Assembly: GCF_031323975.1 (NCBI RefSeq)
Contig: NZ_JAVIWS010000001.1
Span: forward strand, 3,968,001-4,032,000
Source: Escherichia ruysiae
Lineage (GTDB): Bacteria > Pseudomonadota > Gammaproteobacteria > Enterobacterales > Enterobacteriaceae
Direction of reading: 5' to 3'
Length of the DNA stretch: 64,000 bases
The notes under the pieces were generated by a model that was not told the DNA's origin, ran no database searches, and saw only the letters and a program-made list of their open reading frames with translations. Positions 40,890 through 51,452 of the stretch are shown here, piece by piece. The translations under genes and the position numbers were made by a program. Numbering within the stretch: the first letter of the stretch is position 1; every line of letters starts with the position of its first letter.

Positions 40890-41531
40890 TTAAGCAGATA
40901 TATATTCTACGGCAGGATTATTTAGCAGGGCTAAAATATTTCTCAGCAAGCGTGGCGCAACATTGTCGGTTGTTGCATCAGGTCTCCATTGCGATATTTT
41001 AGCCATTTCCATTCCCGCATACCCACAAGGGTTAATGCGTAAAAATGGCGAAAGATCCATATTGACGTTTAATGCCAGGCCGTGGAATGAACAACCGCGA
41101 CGAATACGTAAGCCGAGCGAGCAAATTTTCTTTTCCCCGACATAGACACCCGGAGCATCTGCACGAGGATGTGCATCAATATCCAGTTCAGCCAGGGTAT
41201 TTACAACCGTTTGTTCGAGTAAGGTCACCAACTCACGCACACCCAGTTTGCGGCGTTTAAGATTAAACAAAACGTACATTACCTGCTGACCTGGGCCGTG
41301 ATAAGTCACCTGACCGCCACGGTCGCTCTGGATCACCGGAATATCACCCGGCATTAAAATATGCTCCGCTTTTCCTGCTTGTCCCTGCGTGAATACCGGA
41401 TAGTGCTCGACCAGCCAGATCTCATCAAGGGTACTTTCATCGCGGGTATCGGTGAATTCATGCATAGCCTGGGAGATTGGCTCGTAAGGCTGAAGACCGA
41501 GCTGGCGGACAAGAATTTTATCCTGATACAA
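40890..41531 (-). CDS. lipB: LipB, octanoyltransferase
   Basis: Transfers octanoate from acyl carrier protein to lipoyl domains, ahead of LipA. 213 residues; catalytic C169 in INPCGYAG and K135 in GEKKICSLG. The start codon is TTG at 41531, preceded by GGAGATGCCG, which matches what I recall of this gene in E. coli. The C-terminus ([12 protein letters not shown]) differs from K-12. Confidence 0.96.
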   Translation of the reverse strand: MYQDKILVRQLGLQPYEPISQAMHEFTDTRDESTLDEIWLVEHYPVFTQGQAGKAEHILMPGDIPVIQSDRGGQVTYHGPGQQVMYVLFNLKRRKLGVRELVTLLEQTVVNTLAELDIDAHPRADAPGVYVGEKKICSLGLRIRRGCSFHGLALNVNMDLSPFLRINPCGYAGMEMAKISQWRPDATTDNVAPRLLRNILALLNNPAVEYISA

Positions 41532-41632
41532 AACGGCATCTCCGTGGAGAATGAGTAAAAGTGGAGAAAAAGTATATCACAGAGGAGGGAGGGGAGTTAC
41601 CCGACCAGGAGGCCGGGTAATGGTAAAGCGAG

Positions 41633-41896
41633 TTACAGAACCATGCGGACAATATCGATTTTGCCCAGTTCTTCATACAGTGTTTCAACCTGCTCGATAT
41701 GAGTGGCGTTGATAGTGATAGATACCGAGTGGTAGTTGCCTTTGCTGCTTGGTTTTACCGTTGGGGTGTAGTTACCTGGCGCATGGCGCTGTACCACTTC
41801 AACCACCTGATCAACCAGCTCAGGTAACGCCTGCCCCATAACTTTGTAAGTAAAAGGAGTAGGGAATTCAAGCAGTTCGTTAAGTTTGGTTTTCAT
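41633..41896 (-). CDS. ybeD: YbeD, DUF493 protein
   Basis: 87-residue small alpha/beta protein with an ACT-like ferredoxin fold (DUF493); TPFTYKVMG and [13 protein letters not shown] are conserved. Always next to lipB and dacA in enterobacteria, which hints at an allosteric role in lipoate metabolism, but the function is unknown to me. Confidence 0.94.
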   Translation of the reverse strand: MKTKLNELLEFPTPFTYKVMGQALPELVDQVVEVVQRHAPGNYTPTVKPSSKGNYHSVSITINATHIEQVETLYEELGKIDIVRMVL

Positions 41897-41926
41897 GTCA
41901 GCTCCGGCGTAACGTAATTAAATAGC

Positions 41927-41955
41927 AACTCCCGCCAGAAGGCGGGAGTTTTTAC
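41927..41955. terminator. Terminator between dacA and ybeD
   Basis: AACTCCCGCC-AGAA-GGCGGGAGTT, 10-bp perfect arms. It lies downstream of dacA and upstream of ybeD on the minus strand; the minus-strand tail GCTATTT is U-poor while the plus-strand tail TTTAC is better, so termination strength is uncertain. Confidence 0.65.
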
Positions 41956-42004
41956 TGATGCTTAGTATATGGGGGCGGAAATCACACTTTCAAGTGTTCA
42001 ATTT

Positions 42005-43216
42005 TTAACCAAACCAGTGATGGAACATTAATTTAATGTAATCAATGATTTTGCCGAAGAAGTTGCCTTCCGGGATTTCCTGCAACACCACCAGCGGACG
42101 TTGCTCAATGGTTTTACCGTCAAGCTGGAAGTTAATAGTACCAACGACCTGATTCTTTTGCAGCGGCGCATGAAGCTCACTGCTGTTCAGCACGTAGCTG
42201 GCTTTCAGGTCTTTCATGCGGCCACGTGGGATGGTCAGGTAAACGTCTTTATCAACACCTAACGAAGCGCGATCAGAATCACCAAACCAAACCGGTTCAG
42301 AGGCGAACTCTTTGCCTACTTTCAGCGGGTTAACGGTTTCGAAGAAACGGAAGCCCCAGGTCAGCAGTTTTTTACTTTCGGCTTCACGGCCTTTGAAAGT
42401 GCGTCCGCCCATGACTGCGGAGATCAGACGCATCTGACCTTCTGTCGCAGAAGCAACAAGGTTGTAACCTGCCTTGTCAGTATGACCGGTTTTGATACCG
42501 TCAACATTCAGGCTGTTATCCCACAGCAGGCCGTTACGGTTGAGCTGACGAATACCGTTAAAGGTGAACTCTTTCTCTTTATAGATAGAGTATTCATTTG
42601 GTACGTCACGAATCAGCGCCTGACCGATCAGCGCCATATCTCGTGCAGAGCTGTACTGACCGTCAGCGTCGAGACCGTGTACGGTCTGGAAATGGGTATT
42701 TTTCAGACCCAGCGCGTTAACGTAGCTGTTCATCAGGCCAACAAAAGCATCCTGACTACCGGCGGCAAAGTCTGCCATAGCAACACAAGCATCGTTACCG
42801 GATTGCAGGTTAATACCACGGATAAGCTGCGAAACTGGAACCTGCATACCCGGTTTGAGGAACATCAGCGAAGAACCTTTAAACACCGGGTTACCGGTAG
42901 CCCAGGCGTCGTTGCCGATGGTCACTAAATCAGTTTCTTTAAATTTACCGGCTTTCATTGCCTGGCCGATAACGTAGCTGGTCATCATTTTGGTCAGGCT
43001 GGCAGGATCGCGGCGGACATCTGCGTTCTGTTCGGCGAGCACTTTGCCGGAGTTATAGTCGATCAGGATGTAGGACTCCGCGTCGATCTGCGGTACACCC
43101 GGGATCATAGTTTTGATATTCAGGTCATCGGCATGTGCAGCAGAGATAAAGGCTGTGCAAAGAGCCGTGGTGAGCGCCAGGCGCTTCATGATACGAGCGG
43201 AAGAAATGGTATTCAT
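42005..43216 (-). CDS. dacA: PBP5, D-alanyl-D-alanine carboxypeptidase
   Basis: Main peptidoglycan carboxypeptidase, important for cell shape. 403 residues: signal peptide 1-29, then SxxK at S73-K76 (SLTK), SGN at 139-141 and KTG at 242-244. The C-terminal domain ends in the amphipathic anchor [14 protein letters not shown] that holds it to the outer face of the inner membrane. Single gene 139 bases downstream of rlpA. Confidence 0.98.
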   Translation of the reverse strand: MNTISSARIMKRLALTTALCTAFISAAHADDLNIKTMIPGVPQIDAESYILIDYNSGKVLAEQNADVRRDPASLTKMMTSYVIGQAMKAGKFKETDLVTIGNDAWATGNPVFKGSSLMFLKPGMQVPVSQLIRGINLQSGNDACVAMADFAAGSQDAFVGLMNSYVNALGLKNTHFQTVHGLDADGQYSSARDMALIGQALIRDVPNEYSIYKEKEFTFNGIRQLNRNGLLWDNSLNVDGIKTGHTDKAGYNLVASATEGQMRLISAVMGGRTFKGREAESKKLLTWGFRFFETVNPLKVGKEFASEPVWFGDSDRASLGVDKDVYLTIPRGRMKDLKASYVLNSSELHAPLQKNQVVGTINFQLDGKTIEQRPLVVLQEIPEGNFFGKIIDYIKLMFHHWFG

Positions 43217-43355
43217 GGTCTGAACTACGACATCCGTGATGGAATTAAAAAAAGTGCCCTACTATAGCAAATGCACTACCGACAGGCATCTGACTTTCCG
43301 CGTGACTTTGTTAACGTCATTTACAGAAATTGACACTTCAGTTGCCTGCTTTACG

Positions 43356-44444
43356 CTATTGCGCGGTGGTAATAAATGACTGTAATTGGGCTTCGGTTTG
43401 TAAACGTTGCTGCAAGGTACTGGCTTCGGCTTTGCTGGCAAATGGGCCAAGCTGGATCCGCCAGACTGCGCCGTTTTGGGTCACTCGACCGGGGACGCCG
43501 AACTTCTGTCCTAACTGCTGTTGATACTGTTGAGCGCGAGCCTGATCGCTAACAGCACCGACTTGCACCATAAAGTTACCGCTGGCATTTTGCGAAGCAG
43601 CTTGCGGTGTCACCATTGCAGGTGTTGTTGCAGGCGTTGAAGCCGGTGCTGTGACCACTGGCTGTGGTGTCGGCGTCGGTTCACTGCCTTCCAGTACACC
43701 AGGCGCTAAGGTGGTTGGTGCGCCGAGGAAACCGCTGCTGGTGACAGGCGCGCCGGTCGGATCTTCACTTTTCAGCGTCGAATTGCTGACCGGAAGAATA
43801 TCACCCTGCGGGCCAGATACTGAATTTGTTCCCGCTCCGCCGCTTAAGTCGGGGGGCGCTGGCAGGGCATAAGTCTGTTTGGCGACAGTGGTACAAGCCA
43901 TGCCTGGACCAGAAAGAGAACCATCCTGGGCGACGATAATCGGATCGATACGAACTTTGGTGTTGTTCGAGGTGTTAAGACGGTCGGCTGCCGCGCGGGA
44001 AAGTGAAATTACGCGATCGTTGCCGTAGGGACCACGATCGTTAATGCGCACCACAATCATCCGACCATTAGCCAGGTTCGTGATTCGCGCGTAGCTGGGG
44101 ATCGGCAGAGTCGGATGTGCCGCTGTTAGCTGCATCGGATCGAACGCTTCACCTGAGGCCGTCAGATTGCTGCCCGGTTCGGCATCATAAATAGCCGCCA
44201 GGCCAGCCTGACTAAAGCGTGAGGGATCCTGCACGATTTTGTAGCTTTTGCCATCGCGTTGGTAATCCTGATTCGCTGTCGCGTTCAGTGGTTCGAAACG
44301 CGGTTCTGCCCCGCCAATCTCAACTATTGGGCCGTTACATACCGCAGGCTGCGGTATACTTACCGTCTGTTGCTGACCATCATCGCTTGTACATGCCGCG
44401 AGCATTCCTGCCGCGATGCAGATCACGAGCCACTGCTTACGCAT
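43356..44444 (-). CDS. rlpA: RlpA, septal-ring lipoprotein
   Basis: Outer-membrane lipoprotein found at septa; the Pseudomonas homologue is a lytic transglycosylase for denuded glycan. 362 residues: signal peptide with lipobox LAAC (C18), a double-psi beta-barrel domain about 80-170, a low-complexity Pro/Thr/Ala linker about 215-280 and a C-terminal SPOR domain about 285-362 (NFMVQVGAVSDQARAQQY). Ten bases after mrdB. Confidence 0.96.
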   Translation of the reverse strand: MRKQWLVICIAAGMLAACTSDDGQQQTVSIPQPAVCNGPIVEIGGAEPRFEPLNATANQDYQRDGKSYKIVQDPSRFSQAGLAAIYDAEPGSNLTASGEAFDPMQLTAAHPTLPIPSYARITNLANGRMIVVRINDRGPYGNDRVISLSRAAADRLNTSNNTKVRIDPIIVAQDGSLSGPGMACTTVAKQTYALPAPPDLSGGAGTNSVSGPQGDILPVSNSTLKSEDPTGAPVTSSGFLGAPTTLAPGVLEGSEPTPTPQPVVTAPASTPATTPAMVTPQAASQNASGNFMVQVGAVSDQARAQQYQQQLGQKFGVPGRVTQNGAVWRIQLGPFASKAEASTLQQRLQTEAQLQSFITTAQ

Positions 44445-44454
44445 TGCGCACCTC

Positions 44455-45567
44455 TTACACGCTTTTCGACAACATTTTCCTGTGGGTGTGGATTGACATC
44501 ACAATCCCGAACCCAGCCATCAGCACTATAAGCGCCGATCCTCCATAACTGACCAGTGGGAGCGGAACCCCTACAACCGGCAGAATACCGCTTACCATAC
44601 CAATATTTACGAAGACATAAACGAATAATATCAGCATTAAACCGCCAGCCATGACGCGACCAAAGGTGGTTTGTGCTCTGGCGGCTATCCACAGCCCGCG
44701 CATGATCAGCAGAATGTAGAGAGCGAGCAGAATCAAAATGCCCACTAATCCCAGCTCTTCCGCCAGTACCGCGAAGATAAAGTCGGTATGGCGCTCGGGC
44801 AGAAATTCAAGCTGTGACTGAGTGCCGTGCAGCCAGCCTTTGCCGCGTAATCCGCCGGAGCCAATAGCTATTTTAGACTGAATAATGTGATAACCCGCGC
44901 CAAGAGGGTCTGATTCTGGGTCGAGGAGCATCATTACGCGCTGGCGCTGGTAATCATGCATCAGGAAGAACCACAGAATCGGAATGAACGCTGCTACCAG
45001 CACCACTGCAACGCCGATCAGGCGCCAGCTAAGGCCAGAGAGGAACAGTACGAACAGACCGGAAAGCGCAACGAGAATTGACGTCCCCAGGTCAGGCTGC
45101 GCTGCGACCAGCAGCGTGGGCATAAATATCAGCACCAGGGCGATGGCGGTATTTTTTAACGACGGAGGACAAACGTCGCGGTTGATAAAGCGTGCCACCA
45201 TCAGCGGCACAGCTATTTTGGCAATTTCCGACGGCTGGAAACGAACGATACCGAGATCCAGCCAGCGTTGAGCACCTTTGGAGATGGCGCCAAAGGCATC
45301 TACTGCTACCAGCAAAATAATACAGATGATATAGAGATAGGGCGCCCAGCCCTCATAAACGCGCGGAGGGATTTGCGCCATTACCACCATAATGACCAGA
45401 CCCATTGCGATCTGACCGATTTTACGCTCCATCATGCCGATATCCTGGCCGCTGGCACTCCAGATTACCAGAGCACTGTAGACCAGCAATGCCAGTAAAA
45501 TCAGCAGCATCGTGGGATCAAGATGGACTTTATCCCAGAATGTTTTTTTATTCGGATTATCCGTCAT
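44455..45567 (-). CDS. mrdB: RodA (MrdB), elongasome peptidoglycan polymerase
   Basis: SEDS-family glycosyltransferase that polymerises glycan for side-wall growth with PBP2. 370 residues and ten helices; [19 protein letters not shown] and the late [14 protein letters not shown] are family hallmarks. Two bases after mrdA, in the shape operon rsfS-rlmH-mrdA-mrdB-rlpA. Confidence 0.97.
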   Translation of the reverse strand: MTDNPNKKTFWDKVHLDPTMLLILLALLVYSALVIWSASGQDIGMMERKIGQIAMGLVIMVVMAQIPPRVYEGWAPYLYIICIILLVAVDAFGAISKGAQRWLDLGIVRFQPSEIAKIAVPLMVARFINRDVCPPSLKNTAIALVLIFMPTLLVAAQPDLGTSILVALSGLFVLFLSGLSWRLIGVAVVLVAAFIPILWFFLMHDYQRQRVMMLLDPESDPLGAGYHIIQSKIAIGSGGLRGKGWLHGTQSQLEFLPERHTDFIFAVLAEELGLVGILILLALYILLIMRGLWIAARAQTTFGRVMAGGLMLILFVYVFVNIGMVSGILPVVGVPLPLVSYGGSALIVLMAGFGIVMSIHTHRKMLSKSV

Positions 45568-45569
45568 GA

Positions 45570-47471
45570 TTAATGGTCCTCCGCTGCGGTAACCGCTGGG
45601 TTTTCCGCAGGCAGATCGGTGTTGTTATCGCCCAGCATAATGTGGTCGAGGATCTGGCGCATCAGCGTACCGACCGCCGGACCCGCGCCGCCGTTCTCCA
45701 GAATCATGGCGACAGCCACTTGCGGATTGTTATACGGCGCAAAGGCGGTCATTAATTTGTGGTCACGCAGACGCTCAGCAATTTTGTGCGCATTATAGGT
45801 TTCGTTCGCTTTCAGACCGAATACCTGAGCCGTACCAGATTTCGCCGCAATTTTGTACGGTGCGCTGGCAAAGTATTTATGCGCCGTACCGTTAGGGCGG
45901 TTAGCAACCCCGTACATACCGTCTTTCGCCAGCTCCCAGTAACCGGAATGAATATCGCCAACTGGCGGTTCATGCGGTTGTACCCATGGCACCTGTTTGC
46001 CGTCTTCGGCGGTGCTCATCAGCAAATGCGGAACTTTCACGACACCGTCATTAATCAGGATCATCAGTGCCTTACTCATCTGGATTGGGGTCGCTGTCCA
46101 GTAACCCTGACCGATACCGACCGGAATGGTGTCACCCTGATACCACGGTTTTTTAAAGCGTTTCTGTTTCCATTCGCGGGTAGGCATGTTGCCGGAACGT
46201 TCTTCTGCCAGGTCGATACCGGTGTAATGGCCATAACCGAATTTCCCCATCCATTCGGAAAGACGATCGATCCCCATATCGTAGGCCACTTGATAGAAGA
46301 AGGTATCCGCAGATTCTTCCAGCGATCTTGTGACATTCAGGCGTCCGTGACCCCATTTTTTCCAGTCACGGTAACGTTTTTCCGAACCAGGCAGCTGCCA
46401 CCAGCCTGGGTCAAACAGCGTAGTATTGCGCGTGATCACCCCAGCACTTAATGCTGAAACTGCTACATAAGGTTTAACCGTAGACGCCGGTGGATAAACC
46501 CCCTGCGTGGCTCGGTTCACCAGCGGTGTGTTCGGGTCGTTCAGCAATGCGGAATAATCTTTGCTGGATATACCGTCAACAAACAAGTTTGGGTCATAGC
46601 TTGGCGTGGAAACCAGCGCCAGCACACCACCTGTGCGCGGATCGGTGACTACCACAGCCGCGCGGCTGCCTGCCAGTAGTGTTTCAATATACTGCTGGAG
46701 TTTGAGATCTATCGTCAGGTAAATATCGTGCCCGGCTTGTGGCGGTACTTCTTTTAACTGGCGGATGACGCGACCACGGTTGTTAACTTCAACCTCTTCA
46801 TAACCGGTCTGACCGTGCAACACATCTTCATAGTAACGCTCAATGCCTAGCTTACCGATATCATGCGTTGCCGCATAATTGGCTAGTTTGCCGTCATTAT
46901 TCAGGCGTTCGACATCTTTATCGTTGATTTTCGACACATAGCCGATGACGTGGGTCAGCGCCGAACCGTAAGGATAGTAACGGCGTTTATAGCCTTTAAC
47001 TTCGACACCCGGAAAACGGTACTGATTGACGGCAAAGCGAGCTACTTGTACTTCGGTCAGGTTAGTTTTCACTGGAATCGAGGTGAAACGGTGTGAACGT
47101 GCGCGCTCTTTTCTGAATGCAGCGATATCATCATCGGTCAGATCGACCACGCTGCGCAAAGCGTCCAGCGTTTGCTGCACGTTATCGACTTTCTCCGGCA
47201 TCATCTCTACCTGATAGATAGTGCGGTTGAGTGCCAGAGGGATGCCGTTACGATCGTAGATAATGCCGCGACTGGGGGCGATAGGCACCAGTTTGATGCG
47301 GTTTTCATTAGAACGGGTCTGATAATCGGTAAAACGAACAATTTGCAGATTATACAGGTTGGCGATAAGCACGCCGGTCAGCAGCAAAATTCCCAAAAAG
47401 GCGACCAGTGCCCGGCGCACAAACAGTGCGGACTCTGCCGTATAGTCGCGAAAAGAGTTCTGTAGTTTCAT
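45570..47471 (-). CDS. mrdA: PBP2 (MrdA), elongasome transpeptidase
   Basis: Class B penicillin-binding protein that crosslinks side-wall peptidoglycan with RodA. 633 residues: one TM helix at about 21-42, pedestal domain about 60-230, transpeptidase domain with S330-TVK-K333, SAD in LEESADTFF, and KSGTAQ. 30 bases after rlmH. Confidence 0.97.
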   Translation of the reverse strand: MKLQNSFRDYTAESALFVRRALVAFLGILLLTGVLIANLYNLQIVRFTDYQTRSNENRIKLVPIAPSRGIIYDRNGIPLALNRTIYQVEMMPEKVDNVQQTLDALRSVVDLTDDDIAAFRKERARSHRFTSIPVKTNLTEVQVARFAVNQYRFPGVEVKGYKRRYYPYGSALTHVIGYVSKINDKDVERLNNDGKLANYAATHDIGKLGIERYYEDVLHGQTGYEEVEVNNRGRVIRQLKEVPPQAGHDIYLTIDLKLQQYIETLLAGSRAAVVVTDPRTGGVLALVSTPSYDPNLFVDGISSKDYSALLNDPNTPLVNRATQGVYPPASTVKPYVAVSALSAGVITRNTTLFDPGWWQLPGSEKRYRDWKKWGHGRLNVTRSLEESADTFFYQVAYDMGIDRLSEWMGKFGYGHYTGIDLAEERSGNMPTREWKQKRFKKPWYQGDTIPVGIGQGYWTATPIQMSKALMILINDGVVKVPHLLMSTAEDGKQVPWVQPHEPPVGDIHSGYWELAKDGMYGVANRPNGTAHKYFASAPYKIAAKSGTAQVFGLKANETYNAHKIAERLRDHKLMTAFAPYNNPQVAVAMILENGGAGPAVGTLMRQILDHIMLGDNNTDLPAENPAVTAAEDH

Positions 47472-47501
47472 CCGCTGCGTTTTCTACTCAAAGCTTTCTT
47501 A

Positions 47502-47969
47502 TCACTCACGGTGATAAGGATGGTTGGTGGTAATGCTCCACGCCCGGTACAGACTCTCTGCGACCAGTACGCGAACCAGCGGATGGGGGAGGGTCAGCGC
47601 GGAAAGCGACCAGCTTTGTTCTGCCGCTGCTTTACAGGCAGGTGATAACCCTTCAGGCCCGCCAATAAGCAGGCTGACGTCGCGGCCATCAAGCTTCCAT
47701 CGTTCCAGTTCAGCGGCTAACTGCGGTGTGTCCCAGGGCTTGCCTGGAATGTCGAGGGTGACAATGCGGTTTTTGCCTGCGGCTGCCAGCATCTGCTCAC
47801 CCTCTTTGTCGAGTATGCGCTTGATGTCCGCGTTCTTGCCGCGTTTCCCGGCCGGAATTTCAATCAGCTCAAAAGGCATATCTTTCGGAAAACGACGCAG
47901 GTACTCGGTAAAACCGGTTTGTACCCAGTCCGGCATTTTCGTTCCCACGGCCACAAGTTGCAGCTTCAC
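47502..47969 (-). CDS. rlmH: RlmH, 23S rRNA pseudouridine-1915 methyltransferase
   Basis: SPOUT-fold enzyme that N3-methylates pseudouridine 1915 of 23S rRNA. 155 residues; the knot motif IGGPEGL at 102-108 and C-terminal [12 protein letters not shown] are conserved, with the family ending HPYHRE. The start is GTG at 47969. Three bases after rsfS. Confidence 0.97.
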
Positions 47970-47972
47970 ACA

Positions 47973-48308
<336 letters not shown>

Positions 48309-48550
48309 TTAAAAAGATAAAAAACGGTCTGCCAGTATACCTGAACCAGAGGCGATTTCGGGACAATTGTCGCCGAATCGGCTTTCGAAAGTGGGCTATC
48401 ATCCCACCCTGCGCCGCAGATTGCATCGCCATTTTTGTAAAACAATTTCTACAAAGTCGTGTTTAGCGGAAAAAGTCCGGCTGCGGAGAATATCAGCCTG
48501 TCCGGGGCTGTCAATGGGCGCTGCACCTTACATGCAAAAAAACAGAAAAG

Positions 48551-49162
48551 TCATGCATCCCTGTGCCATATAGCACGGCTATTGAGGACACGTAGAGTTG
48601 CGAATGCGTCATTGATTTCAATGGCGCTCCAGCAGCCCTGGTCTACACGAAAATGCCACATCGCCCCGGCTGGCATACCAAGTAAGCGTGCAATTAACAG
48701 ACTCAACACGCCCTGATGGCTGATGACTAATATATTTTTGTGGTGCTGATATTCAACAAATCCGGCAATAAACCTTTCTACCCGTTGCGAAAACGCCTGA
48801 AAACCTTCGCCGTTAGTTGGGACGGCATACTGCCAGTCATTGCACCATGCGCTATAGTTTTCGGCATCTTCTTGCATCAAATCGCGATGATGCCGCATCT
48901 CCCAGTCACCAAAAAACATTTCATTAAGCTCAGGGACGGTTTGTACAGGGAGCTGGCGGTCACTGAGAACCAGCCGCGCGGTATGCTGCGCGCGTTCCAG
49001 CTCACTACATAAAACCATATCGAAGGGAACATCACGCAACAGGGTATTCAGGCTTTGAGCTTGCTCGATACCGCGTGCAGTCAGTGGCGTCGGCGCATGA
49101 CCGCTGTACAATCCATCGACATTTGCCTGCGTTTCGCCGTGACGAATTAACCACAGTCGCAT
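48551..49162 (-). CDS. cobC: CobC (PhpB), histidine phosphatase
   Basis: Histidine-phosphatase-superfamily enzyme annotated as adenosylcobalamin / alpha-ribazole 5'-phosphate phosphatase. 203 residues; LIRHGE with the phospho-acceptor H8 and the second histidine in VISHQG are present. ATG 49162 is preferred to the adjacent ATG 49165 because GGAGGG then has proper spacing. The C-terminus (SRAIWHRDA) differs from K-12. Last gene of leuS-lptE-holA-nadD-cobC. Confidence 0.94.
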   Translation of the reverse strand: MRLWLIRHGETQANVDGLYSGHAPTPLTARGIEQAQSLNTLLRDVPFDMVLCSELERAQHTARLVLSDRQLPVQTVPELNEMFFGDWEMRHHRDLMQEDAENYSAWCNDWQYAVPTNGEGFQAFSQRVERFIAGFVEYQHHKNILVISHQGVLSLLIARLLGMPAGAMWHFRVDQGCWSAIEINDAFATLRVLNSRAIWHRDA

Positions 49163-49185
49163 CATTCCCTCCGTGATGACAGGTA

Positions 49186-49827
49186 TCAGCGATACAAGCC
49201 TTGTTGGTTAATGTAGGTCAATACCGATTCCGGTAACAAATCTTCACATGATTCGCCGTTTTGCAAGCGTTCGCGGATGATGGTCGCCGAGATGTTAAAC
49301 CACGGCGTTTCAGCGAGGTAAATTTTACCGGCAGACTGAAGGTGCAGATCTTCTGGATTATGCGTCAAATGATCTTCCAGCCACTGCTGGTATTGTGGTT
49401 GCGCCATTTCAAGCGGGTAACCGGGACGCCGACAGACAATTAAATGCGCATTGTCGAGAATTGTTTCGTATTCGTACCAGGTGGGAAAAGTCAGCAGTGA
49501 ATCCTGACCAATAATAAACGCCAGTGGCACATCGTCACCTTGTTCCTGTCGCCACTCTTTGAGTGTTTGCGCAGTGTAAGAGGGGGCATTGCGCTTTAAC
49601 TCACGTTCATCAAGGGTAAACAGTGGTTTGTCGGCAATAGCCAGTTCAAGCATGTGTTTTCGCTGCGCGCTGTTTGCTTCCGGCTGTGGACGATGCGGAG
49701 GAACATTGTTAGGGATGATAGTCACTTGCGTCAGACCAATCAGATTCGCCAGCGTTTCCACGGGTTTAAGATGACCATAGTGCACCGGATCGAAGGTGCC
49801 GCCAAACAGAGCCTGTAAAGATTTCAT
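49186..49827 (-). CDS. nadD: NadD, nicotinate mononucleotide adenylyltransferase
   Basis: Essential step of NAD synthesis, NaMN to NaAD. 213 residues; [11 protein letters not shown] (H16, H19) is the nucleotidyltransferase motif, and [11 protein letters not shown] the ISxxxxR motif. ATG 49827 gives the K-12 start; the frame is open three codons further. One base separates it from holA. Confidence 0.97.
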   Translation of the reverse strand: MKSLQALFGGTFDPVHYGHLKPVETLANLIGLTQVTIIPNNVPPHRPQPEANSAQRKHMLELAIADKPLFTLDERELKRNAPSYTAQTLKEWRQEQGDDVPLAFIIGQDSLLTFPTWYEYETILDNAHLIVCRRPGYPLEMAQPQYQQWLEDHLTHNPEDLHLQSAGKIYLAETPWFNISATIIRERLQNGESCEDLLPESVLTYINQQGLYR

Positions 49828-49828
49828 A

Positions 49829-50860
49829 TCAACCATCGATAAATACGTCTGCCAGTGGTTTATGGCACAACAGAAGAGATAATCCCTCCAGATCTGCCCA
49901 AACCGACTGGCCGTAATCTTGTTTGAGGGTGAGTTCCGTTCGTGTGAGAAGTTGCACGGCCTGACGTAACTGCGGCTGGCTTAAGCGATTTAATGCCTCG
50001 CCCATCATGCCCCGCCGGTTCTGCCAAACGCGATGCTTATCAAACAACGCGCGTAACGGCATATGGGCAGACTGACGTTTCAAATTAACCAGTAACAACA
50101 GTTCACGTTGTAATGTGCGCAACAAAATAACCGGCTCGCTGCCTTCCAGACGCAGTTGCTGAAGAATGTGCAATGCGCGCTTGCTTTTGCCCATCAACAA
50201 AGCATCGACCCAATGAAAAGGGGTGAAATGCGCGGCATCATTCACTGCCTGCTCAACGCGCGGTAATGTCAGTTTGCCGTCCGGCCAGAGAAGCGATAAA
50301 CGCTCCAGCGCCTGTGCCAGCGCCAGCAGGTTACCTTCATAACAATAGCAGAGCATCTGATTTGCAGCGTCATCCAGTTCTAAGTTGAGCTGTTTTGCAC
50401 GCGCAGCAACCCAGCGAGGAAGCTGAGCCTGCTCCGGTGTCTGACAGGTTACCTGCACGCTTCGATTAGCAAGAGCAGTAAACCAGGCAGCATTTTCCTG
50501 CGCTTTGCTTAATTTATTGCCGCGCACGATCAGCAGCAAATCGTCATGCAGCAGTCCGGTCAGTGTCAGAAGTTGGTCATTGATCGCCGCATTTGGTCCG
50601 TTTTCTGGTAACAGCAGCAATAGCGTTTGTCGACTGGCGAACAGGCTCATGGCCTGGCATAGCGAAAATATCGCATTCCAGTCGGTGTTGGGATCAATGG
50701 AAAAAGTGTGGTGTTCTGCAAATCCTTGTGCTGCAGCTACCTGACGAACAGCGTCCTGGCTTTCCTGCAACAACAGAGGATCGTTACCAAGCAAAAGATA
50801 CGCCGCGCGCAGCCCTTCATTGAGCTGCGCGCGGAGTTGTTCCGGGTACAACCGAATCAT
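49829..50860 (-). CDS. holA: HolA, DNA polymerase III delta subunit
   Basis: Clamp-loader subunit that opens the beta clamp. 343 residues with a AAA+-like fold lacking a working Walker A motif; the N-terminal stretch [15 protein letters not shown] and beta-binding helix around [17 protein letters not shown] fit delta. Overlaps lptE by one base. Confidence 0.97.
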   Translation of the reverse strand: MIRLYPEQLRAQLNEGLRAAYLLLGNDPLLLQESQDAVRQVAAAQGFAEHHTFSIDPNTDWNAIFSLCQAMSLFASRQTLLLLLPENGPNAAINDQLLTLTGLLHDDLLLIVRGNKLSKAQENAAWFTALANRSVQVTCQTPEQAQLPRWVAARAKQLNLELDDAANQMLCYCYEGNLLALAQALERLSLLWPDGKLTLPRVEQAVNDAAHFTPFHWVDALLMGKSKRALHILQQLRLEGSEPVILLRTLQRELLLLVNLKRQSAHMPLRALFDKHRVWQNRRGMMGEALNRLSQPQLRQAVQLLTRTELTLKQDYGQSVWADLEGLSLLLCHKPLADVFIDG

Positions 50861-51438
50861 CAGTTACCCAGCGTAGTAGAGACGCGTGCAGGCGTTGCTG
50901 CAGTATCCGTTGTTTTCGACGTATCTTCGTCGGAACGGATATCCGCAGCGCGGATGCTTGGCAGCTTACGTATCAGCTGTTCGGCAGCACGGTCGTACAT
51001 CTCTTGAATGATCATGCTTTGCTCATTATCTTTCGCTAACGCCATTTGCGGGTTATCGAAGAACGAACGGAAGACTTTGGCGCTAATCGGGTAGATGTCA
51101 CGGCCAGGGATCAATACTGACGCGCTGACAGTCATCACCATTTGATATTCAGCGGTTTGACCATTACGGAAAACTGAAGCGGTATCCTGGGAGATTGATA
51201 CAGCACCCAAACGCAGGGATGGAACATCCTTACGCGTGGTTTCTTTATCAAGCAACTCAACACCGTTCAGACGCAACTGATTACGCACCGCACGGCTTAA
51301 CGGCCCGTTCGGGTCGCCAGAGTCCAGGATCATGACCTTCATAGTGGAAGGAACCTGCGTGGTATCACGCAGATGCCAGCCACACCCGGCGGTGATTAAC
51401 ACCGCCAGAGATAACAACAATGTTGCCAGATATCGCAC
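50860..51438 (-). CDS. lptE: LptE (RlpB), LPS-assembly lipoprotein
   Basis: Outer-membrane lipoprotein that plugs the LptD barrel in LPS insertion. 192 residues; lipobox ITAGC with C19. The start is GTG at 51438. Several positions ([14 protein letters not shown], and the Ser/Thr tail [18 protein letters not shown]) differ from the K-12 protein I remember, which is one residue longer, so this is one of the more diverged core genes here. Confidence 0.96.
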   Translation of the reverse strand: MRYLATLLLSLAVLITAGCGWHLRDTTQVPSTMKVMILDSGDPNGPLSRAVRNQLRLNGVELLDKETTRKDVPSLRLGAVSISQDTASVFRNGQTAEYQMVMTVSASVLIPGRDIYPISAKVFRSFFDNPQMALAKDNEQSMIIQEMYDRAAEQLIRKLPSIRAADIRSDEDTSKTTDTAATPARVSTTLGN

Positions 51439-51452
51439 GCTTCCTCCCGCGC